Below are positions 1 through 8,289 of a stretch of DNA of 28,490 bases, one piece after another (within the stretch, counting starts at the first letter, position 1; the number at the start of each line of letters is the position of its first letter). Made by a program: the position numbers and the translations under genes. Location: positions 1 through 28,490 of the forward strand of contig JAFAAS010000048.1 in the NCBI GenBank assembly GCA_023426435.1, read 5' to 3'. The notes below the pieces were generated by a model. That model was not told the DNA's origin, did not search any database, and worked only from the letters and a program-made list of their open reading frames with translations. This stretch comes from Verrucomicrobiota bacterium (GTDB lineage Bacteria > Verrucomicrobiota > Verrucomicrobiia > Opitutales > Opitutaceae).

Positions 1-2
1 TA

Positions 3-20
3 GGCGCTGTTTGGGAATAA
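3..20 (+). repeat. Left terminal inverted repeat of the IS element
   Basis: The 18 bases here match the reverse complement of 877-894 at 16 positions, including the last 14 without a break. It marks the left end of the insertion sequence. Confidence 0.85.
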
Positions 21-126
21 ATCCGGTTTTAGTAGTTAAGACGCGGATACAGGCTTGATTCGCTGCTAATATTTCATCTCATCTGGTTGTGAACCAACAA
101 ATAAGGTTCGTTCTGGCTGATGAGCA

Positions 127-873
127 TTGGAACGAGCTAAAAAAATTAAGAGCCGCCGGGAGAGCCTGAGCGGAGCGAAGCGGCGCGGACGCAGATGTGG
201 CGACGAGCGCCTCCGGATCGAAGCGATCCTCTGGATTCTGCGCACGGGAGCAGGTTGGCGCGATTTGCCGGCGGCGTTTGGCTGCTGGCAGACGGTCTAC
301 TCGTGTTTCCGCGCTTGGACGCGCAACGGCCTGTGGCAGGCATTGCATCAGGCGGTGAGTGCCGCGGCCGATCACGAGTATCTGTTGATCGACAGCACGG
401 CCGTGCGCATTCACGCCCATGGCGCCGGCCCGGCCGGCGGTCAACTGGCGCAAGCGATGGGCCGCTCGAAAGCAAGCCTCTCGACCAAAATCCATCTGGC
501 CTGCGACGCCTTGGGCTATCCCCTCGGTTTCATTCTGACCGGCGCGAACGTATCGGACTTCGATCAGTGCAAGCCGCTGCTGCGTGATTATCTGCAACCA
601 GGCGCTCACGCCATCATGGACAAGGGCTACGACAGCGACGCCATCCGTGCTTATGTGAACCAACAAGGCGGCGTCGCCGTCATAGCCGTAAACAACAGCC
701 GAGCGAAAAAACCCGCGTTTGACGAGCATCTCTATCGCGAACGCCACCGCATCGAGAACCTTTTCGCTCGCCTCAAATCATTCCGCCGCATCGCCACTCG
801 CTACGAGAAACTTCACCTCACCTTCGCCGCCATGCTCCACCTCGCTTGTATCCTCGTCTGGCTTAAGCTCTGA
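127..873 (+). CDS. IS5-family DDE transposase (main reading frame; N-terminus probably joined by -1 frameshift)
   Basis: Catalyses cut-and-paste movement of the IS element. The 248-residue frame carries the DDE core: first Asp in LLIDSTAVRIHAHG, second Asp in AHAIMDKGYDSDA, and Glu in RERHRIENLFARLKS. The N-terminal segment (RLRIEAILWILRTGAGWRDLP) is the usual insertion-element DUF4096-like region. The only in-frame start is a TTG at 127. A better N-terminus lies in another frame: a GTG at 89 gives MNQQIRFVLADEHWNELKK, which resembles the 'LTDEQWxxLxPLL' start of the family. That frame reaches the seven-A run at 139-145 and terminates soon after. A -1 shift there joins the two parts into one normal-looking transposase spanning 89-873. 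Either programmed frameshifting or loss of one A would explain this. Confidence 0.85.
   Translation: MERAKKIKSRRESLSGAKRRGRRCGDERLRIEAILWILRTGAGWRDLPAAFGCWQTVYSCFRAWTRNGLWQALHQAVSAAADHEYLLIDSTAVRIHAHGAGPAGGQLAQAMGRSKASLSTKIHLACDALGYPLGFILTGANVSDFDQCKPLLRDYLQPGAHAIMDKGYDSDAIRAYVNQQGGVAVIAVNNSRAKKPAFDEHLYRERHRIENLFARLKSFRRIATRYEKLHLTFAAMLHLACILVWLKL
139..145 (+). other. Candidate -1 frameshift slippery site (A7)
   Basis: Seven consecutive A's lie where the frame opening at GTG 89 (…NELKK) must pass into the frame of the transposase core (IKSRRES…). A runs of this type are known -1 slippery sites in several IS families. I could not identify a stimulatory stem-loop with confidence. A one-base deletion in a homopolymer is the alternative. 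Confidence 0.5.
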
Positions 874-876
874 ACC

Positions 877-894
877 TTATTCCCAAACAGCCCT
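877..894 (-). repeat. Right terminal inverted repeat of the IS element
   Basis: This is the partner of the left repeat at 3-20. It begins four bases after the transposase stop codon. A TA follows at 895-896 and may be the target-site duplication. Confidence 0.85.
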
Positions 895-941
895 TAACGG
901 TCCATCTCCCCTTCACCGCCCCGGAAGCGAGCAGCGGAAAC

Positions 942-956
942 AGTCAACGATTGACC
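942..956. promoter_or_regulatory. Probable LacI-family operator upstream of the GH106 operon
   Basis: The sequence AGTCAACGATTGACC is a 15-bp odd-centred palindrome with perfect GTCAA/TTGAC arms. It matches the motif found in front of the LacI gene (GGTCAACGGTAAACC and GGTCAACGGTTGATC). It lies 105 bases before the GH106 start codon and 45 bases after the IS end. The rest of the 897-1060 gap shows no convincing promoter boxes or hairpin. Confidence 0.65.
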
Positions 957-1060
957 GGTGCGAGACTTCGTCCGGCCGCGTGCAGGCATTATTCTGCTGT
1001 CGAGATCGTGGCCTTCGCGGACTTCGCGACGGCACCCCAAACCCTGTCGCTCTCTTCTGT

Positions 1061-4000
1061 ATGCACCCCGTTGTCCGTTCGTTGCTGACATCCATCGCCG
1101 TTGCCTCGGCTGCCATCGCTGCGATCGACGATCCGCTCGCAACTGGTTTTGCCAACCCTCCGGTGAGCGCGCGTCCGTTGGGCTGGTGGCATTGGATCAA
1201 CGGCAACGTGACCAAGGAAGGCATCGTCGCCGACCTGGAGAGCTTCAAGCAGAAGGGGCTGGGAGGCGTGCAGATGTTCGACGTCGAAATCTACATGCCA
1301 CCGGGCCCGGTGCGTTATGGGACGGAGGCGTGGCACGATCACGTGCAGTTCGCGTTGCGCAAAGCGGCGGAGCTCGGCCTGGAGTTCCACGTGATGAACA
1401 CGCCGGGGTGGTCGGCGAGCGGCGGACCGTGGGTGACGCCAGAGCTATCGATGAAGCGGCTGGTCTGGACCGAGACTCCGGTGAAGGGTGGAGGCGTGGC
1501 CGAGGTGACGCTGGCGGCGCCGGACCTCACGCCGTTCTACAACGCGCGCGGCGTGCACAAAGACACGTTCTACCGTGAAATTGCAGTGCTCGCGGTGCCA
1601 GCGACCCGTGAGCGAATCGACGATCTCGCTGCTAAGGCGGCTTGGGCGGCCAAGCCCGTGTCGCGTCCGACCGGTGCGGACGTGCCCGGCATCGCGCCGA
1701 GTCAGGTAATCGATCTCACAGGAAAAATGGAGAAGACCGGGCGACTCGCGGTGAACCTGCCGCCCGGCGATTGGGTGGTGCTGCGCTTCGGATTCACCTC
1801 GACCGGAAAGATGAATCACCCGGCGGTGCCCGAGGGGCACGGCTTGGAAATCGACAAGCTCGACGCCGACGCGGTCGCGTTTCAATTCGAGCAATCGATG
1901 GGGCGCCTGATCCGCGAGGCCGGACCGCTCGCCGGGCGGACATTCAACGGCCTGCTCTTCGACAGCTTCGAAGGTGGCTTCCAGAACTGGACGGCCACGC
2001 TGCCAGAGCAGTTCCGCCAGTTGAAGGGCTACGACCTGATTCCCTGGCTGCCCGTCCTGACCGGCCGCATCGTGAGCTCGCGCGATCGCAGCGAGGCGCT
2101 GCTGTGGGATTTCCGACACGTGATCGAGGAACTCATTGCGGAGAACTACTACGGGACGATGCACCGGCTGGCCGCTCGGCATGGCATCGCGATTTATTCC
2201 GAAACGCAGGGCGGTCCGATCACGCCGATGTCGGGCAACCGCCACGTCGACATTCCCATGAACGAGTTCTGGGTGCCTGACGCGGCGGGCCGGGCATCCC
2301 GGATCAAGATGTCGACTTCGGCTGCGAGCTTCTTCGGCCGCAACGTCGTCGCCGCGGAGGCGTTCACCGCCACGCCGGAAAACGGCAAGTTCCAGAACTC
2401 GCCTGCCACCCTCAAACGAGCAGGAGACTACGCATTCACGCTTGGGCTGAACCGCTTCGCACTCCACTCGCTCACACACCAGCCGACCGACGCCGCTCCC
2501 GGCTTCGCGCTCGGACGTTATGGCGTGCACTTTGGCCGGTTGAACACGTGGTGGCCTTATGCCGATGCCTGGCTGGCTTACCTCGGCCGCAGTCAATTCC
2601 TGTTGCAACAGGGCCGGACGGTCGCGGACGTCTGCCTGCTCGTGGACGAAGACCTCGGCTACGGTCTGCCTTCGGCCACCGCGGATTCGCTGCCGGGGTA
2701 TGACTTCGAGGTCGGCTATCCGGAGTATCTCTCCGGGATGAAGGTCCGCGACGGGGTGATCGAACATGCCTCCGGCCGCCGTTTCCGGCTGTTGGTGACG
2801 CCCGAGAAATCCACGGCGAAAACGTGGGTGGCGACGCTCGAAACGCTGCGCCGGCTCCGAACGCTGGTGACGGACGGTGCGCTTCTTTCCGGCGAGCCGC
2901 CCGCCGCCCCCGCCGGTCTGAAAGATCTCGAAAGGCGCGGCGAGTTCGACCGCCTCGTGCAGGAAATCTGGGGCGGGCTCGATGGCGAGACGGTGAAGTC
3001 GAAGACGGTGGGCCGCGGCAAGGTCTTCGCCGGCCTGACGCCGCGGGAGATTCTCGCGCGGGAGAAAATCGCTCCCGATGTCGGCGGTGACAGGGCGCTC
3101 GGCAATGTGAAGTTCATCCACCGCACGACCGGCGACGCTGAGATTTATTTCGTCTTCAATAACTCGGATCGTGCTCGCACGCTGCAGGTCGATTTCCGAC
3201 AGCCGGGACGGAAGCCCGAGCTATGGGATCCTGGCACGGGCATCCATGCCGCGGCTCCGGTTTATCGGCGCACGGCGGCCGGTGTCGCGTTGCCGCTGAC
3301 GCTCGAGCCGTGGGGATCAACGTTCGTGGTGTTCCGCGAGGATCTGCCGAAACGATGGGTCGCGTCGACGGGGGATGGTCTCGAGGCGATCCGGCCGGGC
3401 GCAATGCTCACCACGGCGTCCATGCTGGAGCTTGGTTATTCCGACGGCGCCCGCCGCCGCATTGACCTACCGAAGCTGCCCGCACCGGTGTCCGTCGCCG
3501 GTCCTTGGGAAGTCGAGTTCATCGACGGCCGCGGCGCGCCACCACGCGCCATGTTCCCGCAACTGGTCTCGTGGCCGGACCGCCCGGAGTCGGGCATCCG
3601 ACATTATTCGGGCACGGCGGTCTACCGCACCTCCTTCTCGTTGCCCGCCCGAGCGACCTCCGGCCAAGTGGCCCTGCTCGACCTCGGCACTGTCGCGGAT
3701 ATCGCGCGAGTCTTCGTCAATGGTCGCGAAGCCGGTGTGGCCTGGCGCGCCCCCTTTGAACTCGACGTCACGCCGTTCCTGCGCACCGGCACGAACCAGC
3801 TCGAAGTTCGAGTCGCGAATCGCTGGATCAACCGCCTGATTGGCGATGAGGCCACGCCGGTCCCCTACGACTATCAGCCGCGCGGGGTAAGCAAGTTCAC
3901 CGACGGCCGCATCCTGGAGCTGCCTGCCTGGCTCTACGATCATGCGAAGCGAGGCGAGAACCCACGGCACAGTTTCAGCGTGTGGAAACACTACGACACG

Positions 4001-4075
4001 GATTCGCCGCTCGTGCCTGCAGGCCTGCTCGGCCCGGTGCAGCTCGAGTGGCGCAACCGGATCGTGCCGGAGTAA
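1061..4075 (+). CDS. Secreted GH106 alpha-L-rhamnosidase-like glycoside hydrolase
   Basis: A 1004-residue exported enzyme expected to release terminal alpha-L-rhamnose from oligosaccharides in the periplasm or at the cell surface. The start ATG is chosen because it gives a clean signal peptide (MHPVVRSLLTSIAVASAAIAA). The frame is open far upstream, into the IS, but that part is not protein-like. The mature N-terminus has the GH106 signature region (RPLGWWHWINGNVTKEGI, then GGVQMFDVE and FHVMNTPGWSASGGPW). Candidate catalytic glutamates lie in FDSFEGG (about residue 304) and SETQGG (about 381). The C-terminal 180 residues form a galactose-binding-like beta-sandwich (LDLGTVADIARVFVNG, FLRTGTNQLEVRVANRWINRLIGDE), also found in the second GH106-like gene at the right edge. 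It is the first gene of a five-gene operon; the next gene starts 21 bases on. The family call is strong, but substrate linkage is not readable from sequence. Confidence 0.9.
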   Translation: MHPVVRSLLTSIAVASAAIAAIDDPLATGFANPPVSARPLGWWHWINGNVTKEGIVADLESFKQKGLGGVQMFDVEIYMPPGPVRYGTEAWHDHVQFALRKAAELGLEFHVMNTPGWSASGGPWVTPELSMKRLVWTETPVKGGGVAEVTLAAPDLTPFYNARGVHKDTFYREIAVLAVPATRERIDDLAAKAAWAAKPVSRPTGADVPGIAPSQVIDLTGKMEKTGRLAVNLPPGDWVVLRFGFTSTGKMNHPAVPEGHGLEIDKLDADAVAFQFEQSMGRLIREAGPLAGRTFNGLLFDSFEGGFQNWTATLPEQFRQLKGYDLIPWLPVLTGRIVSSRDRSEALLWDFRHVIEELIAENYYGTMHRLAARHGIAIYSETQGGPITPMSGNRHVDIPMNEFWVPDAAGRASRIKMSTSAASFFGRNVVAAEAFTATPENGKFQNSPATLKRAGDYAFTLGLNRFALHSLTHQPTDAAPGFALGRYGVHFGRLNTWWPYADAWLAYLGRSQFLLQQGRTVADVCLLVDEDLGYGLPSATADSLPGYDFEVGYPEYLSGMKVRDGVIEHASGRRFRLLVTPEKSTAKTWVATLETLRRLRTLVTDGALLSGEPPAAPAGLKDLERRGEFDRLVQEIWGGLDGETVKSKTVGRGKVFAGLTPREILAREKIAPDVGGDRALGNVKFIHRTTGDAEIYFVFNNSDRARTLQVDFRQPGRKPELWDPGTGIHAAAPVYRRTAAGVALPLTLEPWGSTFVVFREDLPKRWVASTGDGLEAIRPGAMLTTASMLELGYSDGARRRIDLPKLPAPVSVAGPWEVEFIDGRGAPPRAMFPQLVSWPDRPESGIRHYSGTAVYRTSFSLPARATSGQVALLDLGTVADIARVFVNGREAGVAWRAPFELDVTPFLRTGTNQLEVRVANRWINRLIGDEATPVPYDYQPRGVSKFTDGRILELPAWLYDHAKRGENPRHSFSVWKHYDTDSPLVPAGLLGPVQLEWRNRIVPE

Positions 4076-4096
4076 TCCCGCTCGCCGCACAATCCC

Positions 4097-6598
4097 ATGA
4101 AAGTCGATGCGCGCTGCCTACGAGTCGTCCTCGTCTCGTTCGCGCGTCTGCTGCGCGCTGAGCAGTCTCCGCTGAAGCTCGGCTATGTTCGCCCCTCGCT
4201 CCGACATGCCGTTGTGCTGACGCTGGCGGTCGCCTCCGGCATGCCAGCCGCGAGGGCCGAAAATCGGATGTGGTATCGCGAGCCTGCGACCACGTGGGGC
4301 GAGGCGCTTCCGGTCGGCAATGGCCGGCTCGGCGCAATGGTTTTCGGCGATCCGGTCCACGAAAAATTGCAGTTGAACGAGAGCAGCCTTTGGTCGGGAC
4401 AGCCCGGCGATTACGACCGGGAGGGAGCGCATCGACATTTAGCCGAGGTGCGGCAACTGCTCTTCGAGGGGAAGGTGCCCGAGGCTGAGGCGTTGGTTAA
4501 TCGCGAGTTTCTCGGCGAACGTCCACTCGGCTCATACCAGCCTCTTGGCGATTTGGAGCTAGCCTTCACCTTTCCCGGAGCGGTGTCGGATTATCGGCGC
4601 GAACTCGACCTTGAGCGGGCCGTGGTGCGCACGAGCTTTCGAGCGGGCGGCGTCGCTTACCTGCGGGAAGTTTTCGCCAGCGCGCCCGATCAGGTGATCG
4701 TCGTTCGCCTCACAGCGGATCAGCCCGGAAAAATCAGCTTTTGCGCCCGTCTCCAACGCGAAGCCGGCGGCGCCAAGGCCGGCGCGACCCCAACGGGGCT
4801 GACGCTCGACGGCCAAGCTGACGCGAACCTGCCGACGGCGGGCGTGTGTTTCGCCGCGCGATTACACGCTGAGGCCGAAGGTGGGCGCATGACGGCGGAA
4901 GACGACGTGCTTCGGGTGGAGAACGCGGATGCGGTCGTCCTGCGTTTCGCCGCAGCGACGAACTTCAATGAGGGCGATCCCGCGGCCGCGTGCGCGCGAC
5001 AGTTGGCGGAAGCAGCTCGCCACACCTATGCGGCGCTCAAGGGGCGGCACGGAGAGGATCACGCGGGCTATTTCCGCCGCGTGCAACTGACCTTGGGCGC
5101 GGACGCGGAAGCAGCCCGGCCGACGGACGAACGGGTGGCACGCGTGCGGGCGGGCGCGCACGATGCCGGCCTCGCGTCATTGTATTTCCAATACGGGCGC
5201 TACTTGCTCATTGCATCGTCCCGTGCCGGTGGGTTGCCGGCCAATTTGCAGGGGCTTTGGAATGATGATCCGAATCCTCCGTGGTTCTGCGGGTGGCATT
5301 TCGATATCAACGCGCAGATGAACTACTGGCTCGCGGAGACGGGCGCGTTGGGCGAATTGCATACGCCTTTGTTCGATCTCATCGATCGGTTGCGGGAGAA
5401 CGGCAGGCGCACAGCGCGCGAGGTGTATGGCGCACGCGGCTTCGTGACGGCGCATCGGACGAATTTGTGGGCGTTCACGAGTCCAGTGAAGGGGCTTACG
5501 GTCTGGCCGGTTGGCGCGGCGTGGCTATGCCAGCACCTGTGGGAACATTATCAGTTCAGCGGCGATCGTGAGTTCCTGGGCGATCGAGCTTATCCAGCGA
5601 TGAAGGAGGCGGCCGAGTTCTTCCTGGATTGGCTCGTGATTGATCCGCGCAACGGCCGGCTCGTCAGTGGCCCGTCCGTTTCGCCGGAAAACTCCTTTCG
5701 ATTGAGCGACGGGCGGATCGGCGCGCTCGATATGGGGCCGGCGATGGATCAGCAGATCGTCGCGGAGCTCTTCGACAATGTGCTCGCGGCTGCCAAGGAA
5801 CTGGGCATTCGCGACGCCTTTGTCGACGCCGTGGCGAAGGCCCGGCCGCGACTGGCGGGCTCGCAAATTGGCCCGCATGGGCGGCTGCTGGAATGGTCGC
5901 AGGATTGGCGGGAGCGCGAGCCGGGCCACCGGCACATGTCGCATTTGTATGCGGTGCATCCCGGCTCGCAGATCACGCCGCGCGGGACGCCGGAACTCGC
6001 AGAGGCAGCCGTGAATTCGCTGGCGTTTCGGGTGTCTGGCGGCGGCACCACTCAGGCGGTCAACCTCAGTGATGCGAGCAATACGGGCTGGAGCCTCGCG
6101 TGGAATGCGGGTCTTTGGGCCCGATTGGCGAAGCCAGCGCAGGCACACGACGCCATCCACTCGCTGCTGGCGCGTTGCGTGTTCCCCAACCTGATGGACG
6201 GTCATCCGCGCAAGGGGCGCGAAAATGTTTTCCAGATCGACGGCAACCTAGGCGGGGCTGCGGCGATGATCGAAATGCTCCTGCAAAGTCACGCGGAAGA
6301 AATCGAATTGTTGCCCGCGCTTCCGGCAGCGTGGCCTGAAGGATCGTTCAGCGGCCTGCGGGCGCGCGGCGGCTTCGCCGTCGGTGCGCATTGGGCGAAA
6401 GGGAGACTTCGCGGGGCCACCCTCCGCGCGGAACGCGCCGCACCGGCGGCGGTGCGCGCGCCGGTCGCATTGGTCGTGAGTGCGGCCGGCCACGAAATCG
6501 CGCGCTCGCAGCCCCACGACGGTTCTCACCGCGTCCGTTTCGCGGCTGAGGCCGGCGTCGACTACGAACTCCAGCCCGCCGATCAATCCTATCGATAA
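4097..6598 (+). CDS. Secreted GH95 family alpha-L-fucosidase (or alpha-L-galactosidase)
   Basis: An 833-residue GH95 enzyme predicted to remove alpha-L-fucose or alpha-L-galactose. The GH95 N-terminal domain begins right after the signal region (WGEALPVGNGRLGAMVFGD, LNESSLWSGQPGDYDREGA). The catalytic (alpha/alpha)6 barrel follows, with FDINAQMNYW (403-412), SPEN with the likely general-acid Glu at about 531, HRHMSHLYAVHPG, and FQIDGNLGG with the likely catalytic Asp at 715. In the characterised bifidobacterial AfcA the first motif carries two catalytic asparagines. Here the first aligns with Asp403 and only the second, Asn405, is kept. The N-terminus is long and charged before the hydrophobic stretch (AVVLTLAVASGMPAARA), so initiation further down, for example at GTG 4214, is possible. 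The stop overlaps the next start as TAATG, indicating translational coupling. Confidence 0.9.
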   Translation: MKVDARCLRVVLVSFARLLRAEQSPLKLGYVRPSLRHAVVLTLAVASGMPAARAENRMWYREPATTWGEALPVGNGRLGAMVFGDPVHEKLQLNESSLWSGQPGDYDREGAHRHLAEVRQLLFEGKVPEAEALVNREFLGERPLGSYQPLGDLELAFTFPGAVSDYRRELDLERAVVRTSFRAGGVAYLREVFASAPDQVIVVRLTADQPGKISFCARLQREAGGAKAGATPTGLTLDGQADANLPTAGVCFAARLHAEAEGGRMTAEDDVLRVENADAVVLRFAAATNFNEGDPAAACARQLAEAARHTYAALKGRHGEDHAGYFRRVQLTLGADAEAARPTDERVARVRAGAHDAGLASLYFQYGRYLLIASSRAGGLPANLQGLWNDDPNPPWFCGWHFDINAQMNYWLAETGALGELHTPLFDLIDRLRENGRRTAREVYGARGFVTAHRTNLWAFTSPVKGLTVWPVGAAWLCQHLWEHYQFSGDREFLGDRAYPAMKEAAEFFLDWLVIDPRNGRLVSGPSVSPENSFRLSDGRIGALDMGPAMDQQIVAELFDNVLAAAKELGIRDAFVDAVAKARPRLAGSQIGPHGRLLEWSQDWREREPGHRHMSHLYAVHPGSQITPRGTPELAEAAVNSLAFRVSGGGTTQAVNLSDASNTGWSLAWNAGLWARLAKPAQAHDAIHSLLARCVFPNLMDGHPRKGRENVFQIDGNLGGAAAMIEMLLQSHAEEIELLPALPAAWPEGSFSGLRARGGFAVGAHWAKGRLRGATLRAERAAPAAVRAPVALVVSAAGHEIARSQPHDGSHRVRFAAEAGVDYELQPADQSYR

Positions 6599-8289
6599 TG
6601 ATACGGTTACTTTCGATTCTACGCTGTCATTGCGAGCGCACCTGTGCGGCGCCCCGCCATCGGGTGAGATCGTTTCGTTCGGGTCGTTCCCGTCGCTTCG
6701 TCGTTCGATGCGTGGGGGTGCTGGCGAGTTTTGCGGCCGCGATCTCTGCGGAGGCGGACTCGTCGTCTCAATCCCTCGCACCGATCAAGACGGCCGCCGT
6801 GGGCCAGTCCGTCGCAGGAGTCGATGCTGCGGGGCGCTGGGTGTTGGCGAACGAGCCGGACGGAGCCGCGGGGGTCGTGTTCGATTTCGATCTCGCGGCG
6901 GTCGATGCGGACTTCACGCCGCAGGCCCGGATCACGCTCGAGCTAGAAAAACTGCCGGTGAAGCGTTTGGGAGAAAACGCGACCGTTGAGCGCGGCGCGA
7001 TTCATGTGCTGGCCGTCGACGCCGAAGGCAGAGAAACTTTGGCGGGGTCGATGCACGTCAAGCCGGGCGGCACGGTGGCGACTTATCCCTTGGTCGTGAC
7101 GGACGCAGTGAATGCCGTGCTCGCACGTCGCCCGGCCGAGCGGAAGCTGCGGCTCGCGATTCGCCTCGCCGGTAAACCGATTCCGTTCGAAGTGTATGCA
7201 CTGCCTGCGACAGCGCCGTCTCTCGAGATCGCGTCATCGGCGAATTGGACGGACGATCACGACAAGCGTGTTTCCTCCGTGCTCCGCGGCGTCGAGGTTT
7301 ATCGCGAGGCCTGCCTTCCACTGACGGAGGACCCGATGCAGGAGGTTGAACTGAAGCTGCTCTATCCGGTTCGGAAAGTGACCGAGATGATTGTGCTCGC
7401 TACCGGCGAGCATCTGCAGGAAGGCCGCGACTGGGTGGTGCGGGACGGCCGCGTTGTCCTGCCGGTCGGAAGCCGTGCGCCCGTGCAGGTGGCATCGGAG
7501 TTTTTTCTCGTAGCACGCAAAGATTCCGAGGGCTCGTCGACGGAGGTGAGAAGTGCGGTGAAGCTCATGCCTGGTTCTTGGTATCATGAACGCCAGATCG
7601 AAGTGAGCTACGAGCCGCTCCGGCGGGACTGGACCTGGCCGAAGCGGCTCTCGTCATTGGAGCAACTCCCTCGCACGCAGGAACGGCTGCGCGCGAAATT
7701 GCCGCTGTTGGTCATCCTTTTCGGCGACAGCATCTCGGAGGGTTTCGACGCCTCCGGCAGGAACGGCGTGTGGCCTTATCAACCCGGCTACGGGGATTTG
7801 GTGATCCGGAAATTGCGACAGGTATATGGCGCGCCGATCACCTTCATGAACCATGCGCGGGCGGGCGGCACCTCCGCGCATGCGACCACGCAGGTCGACG
7901 CGCAGGTGGCGTGGTTCAAGCCCGACCTCGTGCTGCTGGCCTATGGCATGAACGACCGCAGCGAACAGCGGCGTGTCGCTCACCGGGAGAATCTGGAAAA
8001 GATCATCGACGCCGTGCGCGTTCGTTCGCCGGAGACGGAATTCGTCATCATCACTCCCATGGTCAACAACCCGAAGCAGGCGACCGGACTCGATCCAGTG
8101 AAGTTCATCCGCGACGAGGCGCTTCGCATCGACCGGCCGGGTGTGGCGTTGGTCGACATGACCTCCACGCAGATCTCCCTGCTCGAGCGCAAAGACTATC
8201 TCGACCTCTCGGGCAACGGCGCGAATCACCCGAACGATTTCCTCCATCGCATCTATGCGCAACGCGTCCTCGAAGTGCTGATCCCATGA
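6598..8289 (+). CDS. Exported two-domain SGNH/GDSL-type esterase
   Basis: A 563-residue protein whose C-terminal 190 residues are an SGNH hydrolase, expected to remove acetyl or other acyl groups from glycans. Block I is LFGDSISEG (Ser about 378), the Gly block is ARAGGTS, block III is YGMND (about 449-453), and the catalytic His is in GANHPNDFLH (about 544). The first two-thirds contain no motif I can name with certainty. Residues 70-205 look like a beta-sandwich resembling DNRLRE-type or carbohydrate-binding modules (VFDFDLAAVDADF, VVTDAVNAVLAR), and a second beta-rich segment follows. The chosen ATG overlaps the upstream stop by one base. The signal-like hydrophobic stretch (VVRCVGVLASFAAAISAEA) starts only near residue 35, so a later start may be used. 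The stop overlaps the following ATG (ATGA). Confidence 0.8.
   Translation: MIRLLSILRCHCERTCAAPRHRVRSFRSGRSRRFVVRCVGVLASFAAAISAEADSSSQSLAPIKTAAVGQSVAGVDAAGRWVLANEPDGAAGVVFDFDLAAVDADFTPQARITLELEKLPVKRLGENATVERGAIHVLAVDAEGRETLAGSMHVKPGGTVATYPLVVTDAVNAVLARRPAERKLRLAIRLAGKPIPFEVYALPATAPSLEIASSANWTDDHDKRVSSVLRGVEVYREACLPLTEDPMQEVELKLLYPVRKVTEMIVLATGEHLQEGRDWVVRDGRVVLPVGSRAPVQVASEFFLVARKDSEGSSTEVRSAVKLMPGSWYHERQIEVSYEPLRRDWTWPKRLSSLEQLPRTQERLRAKLPLLVILFGDSISEGFDASGRNGVWPYQPGYGDLVIRKLRQVYGAPITFMNHARAGGTSAHATTQVDAQVAWFKPDLVLLAYGMNDRSEQRRVAHRENLEKIIDAVRVRSPETEFVIITPMVNNPKQATGLDPVKFIRDEALRIDRPGVALVDMTSTQISLLERKDYLDLSGNGANHPNDFLHRIYAQRVLEVLIP

Larger units (their letters stand above)
1..896 (+). mobile_element. 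IS5-family insertion sequence (IS427/IS1031-like), about 0.9 kb
   Basis: Nearly identical inverted ends bound this segment. The left end at 3-20 and the reverse complement of the right end at 877-894 share the uninterrupted core CTGTTTGGGAATAA and differ at only two outer bases. A TA dinucleotide sits outside each end (1-2 and 895-896), as expected for the short target duplications of this IS group. The only gene inside is a DDE transposase that ends four bases before the right repeat. Both ends are intact, so it looks like a complete and fairly recent copy. It is inserted just upstream of the GH106 operon and is transcribed in the same direction. The exact outer boundary could shift by one base, because the first and third bases of the repeats do not match. 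Confidence 0.85.

Noticed and set aside
951..995. TTGACC at 951 and TATTCT at 990 as a sigma-70 promoter
   Set aside because: The spacing is about 33 bases, far too long for a -35/-10 pair.
719..1060. 5' extension of the GH106 frame back into the IS element
   Set aside because: The frame is open but encodes low-complexity, non-conserved sequence; the ATG at 1061 begins a good signal peptide.
1445..3121. Long minus-strand open frame (about 558 codons) opposite the GH106 gene
   Set aside because: No domain or signal resemblance; composition is typical of a GC-rich antisense shadow and the plus-strand gene is well supported.
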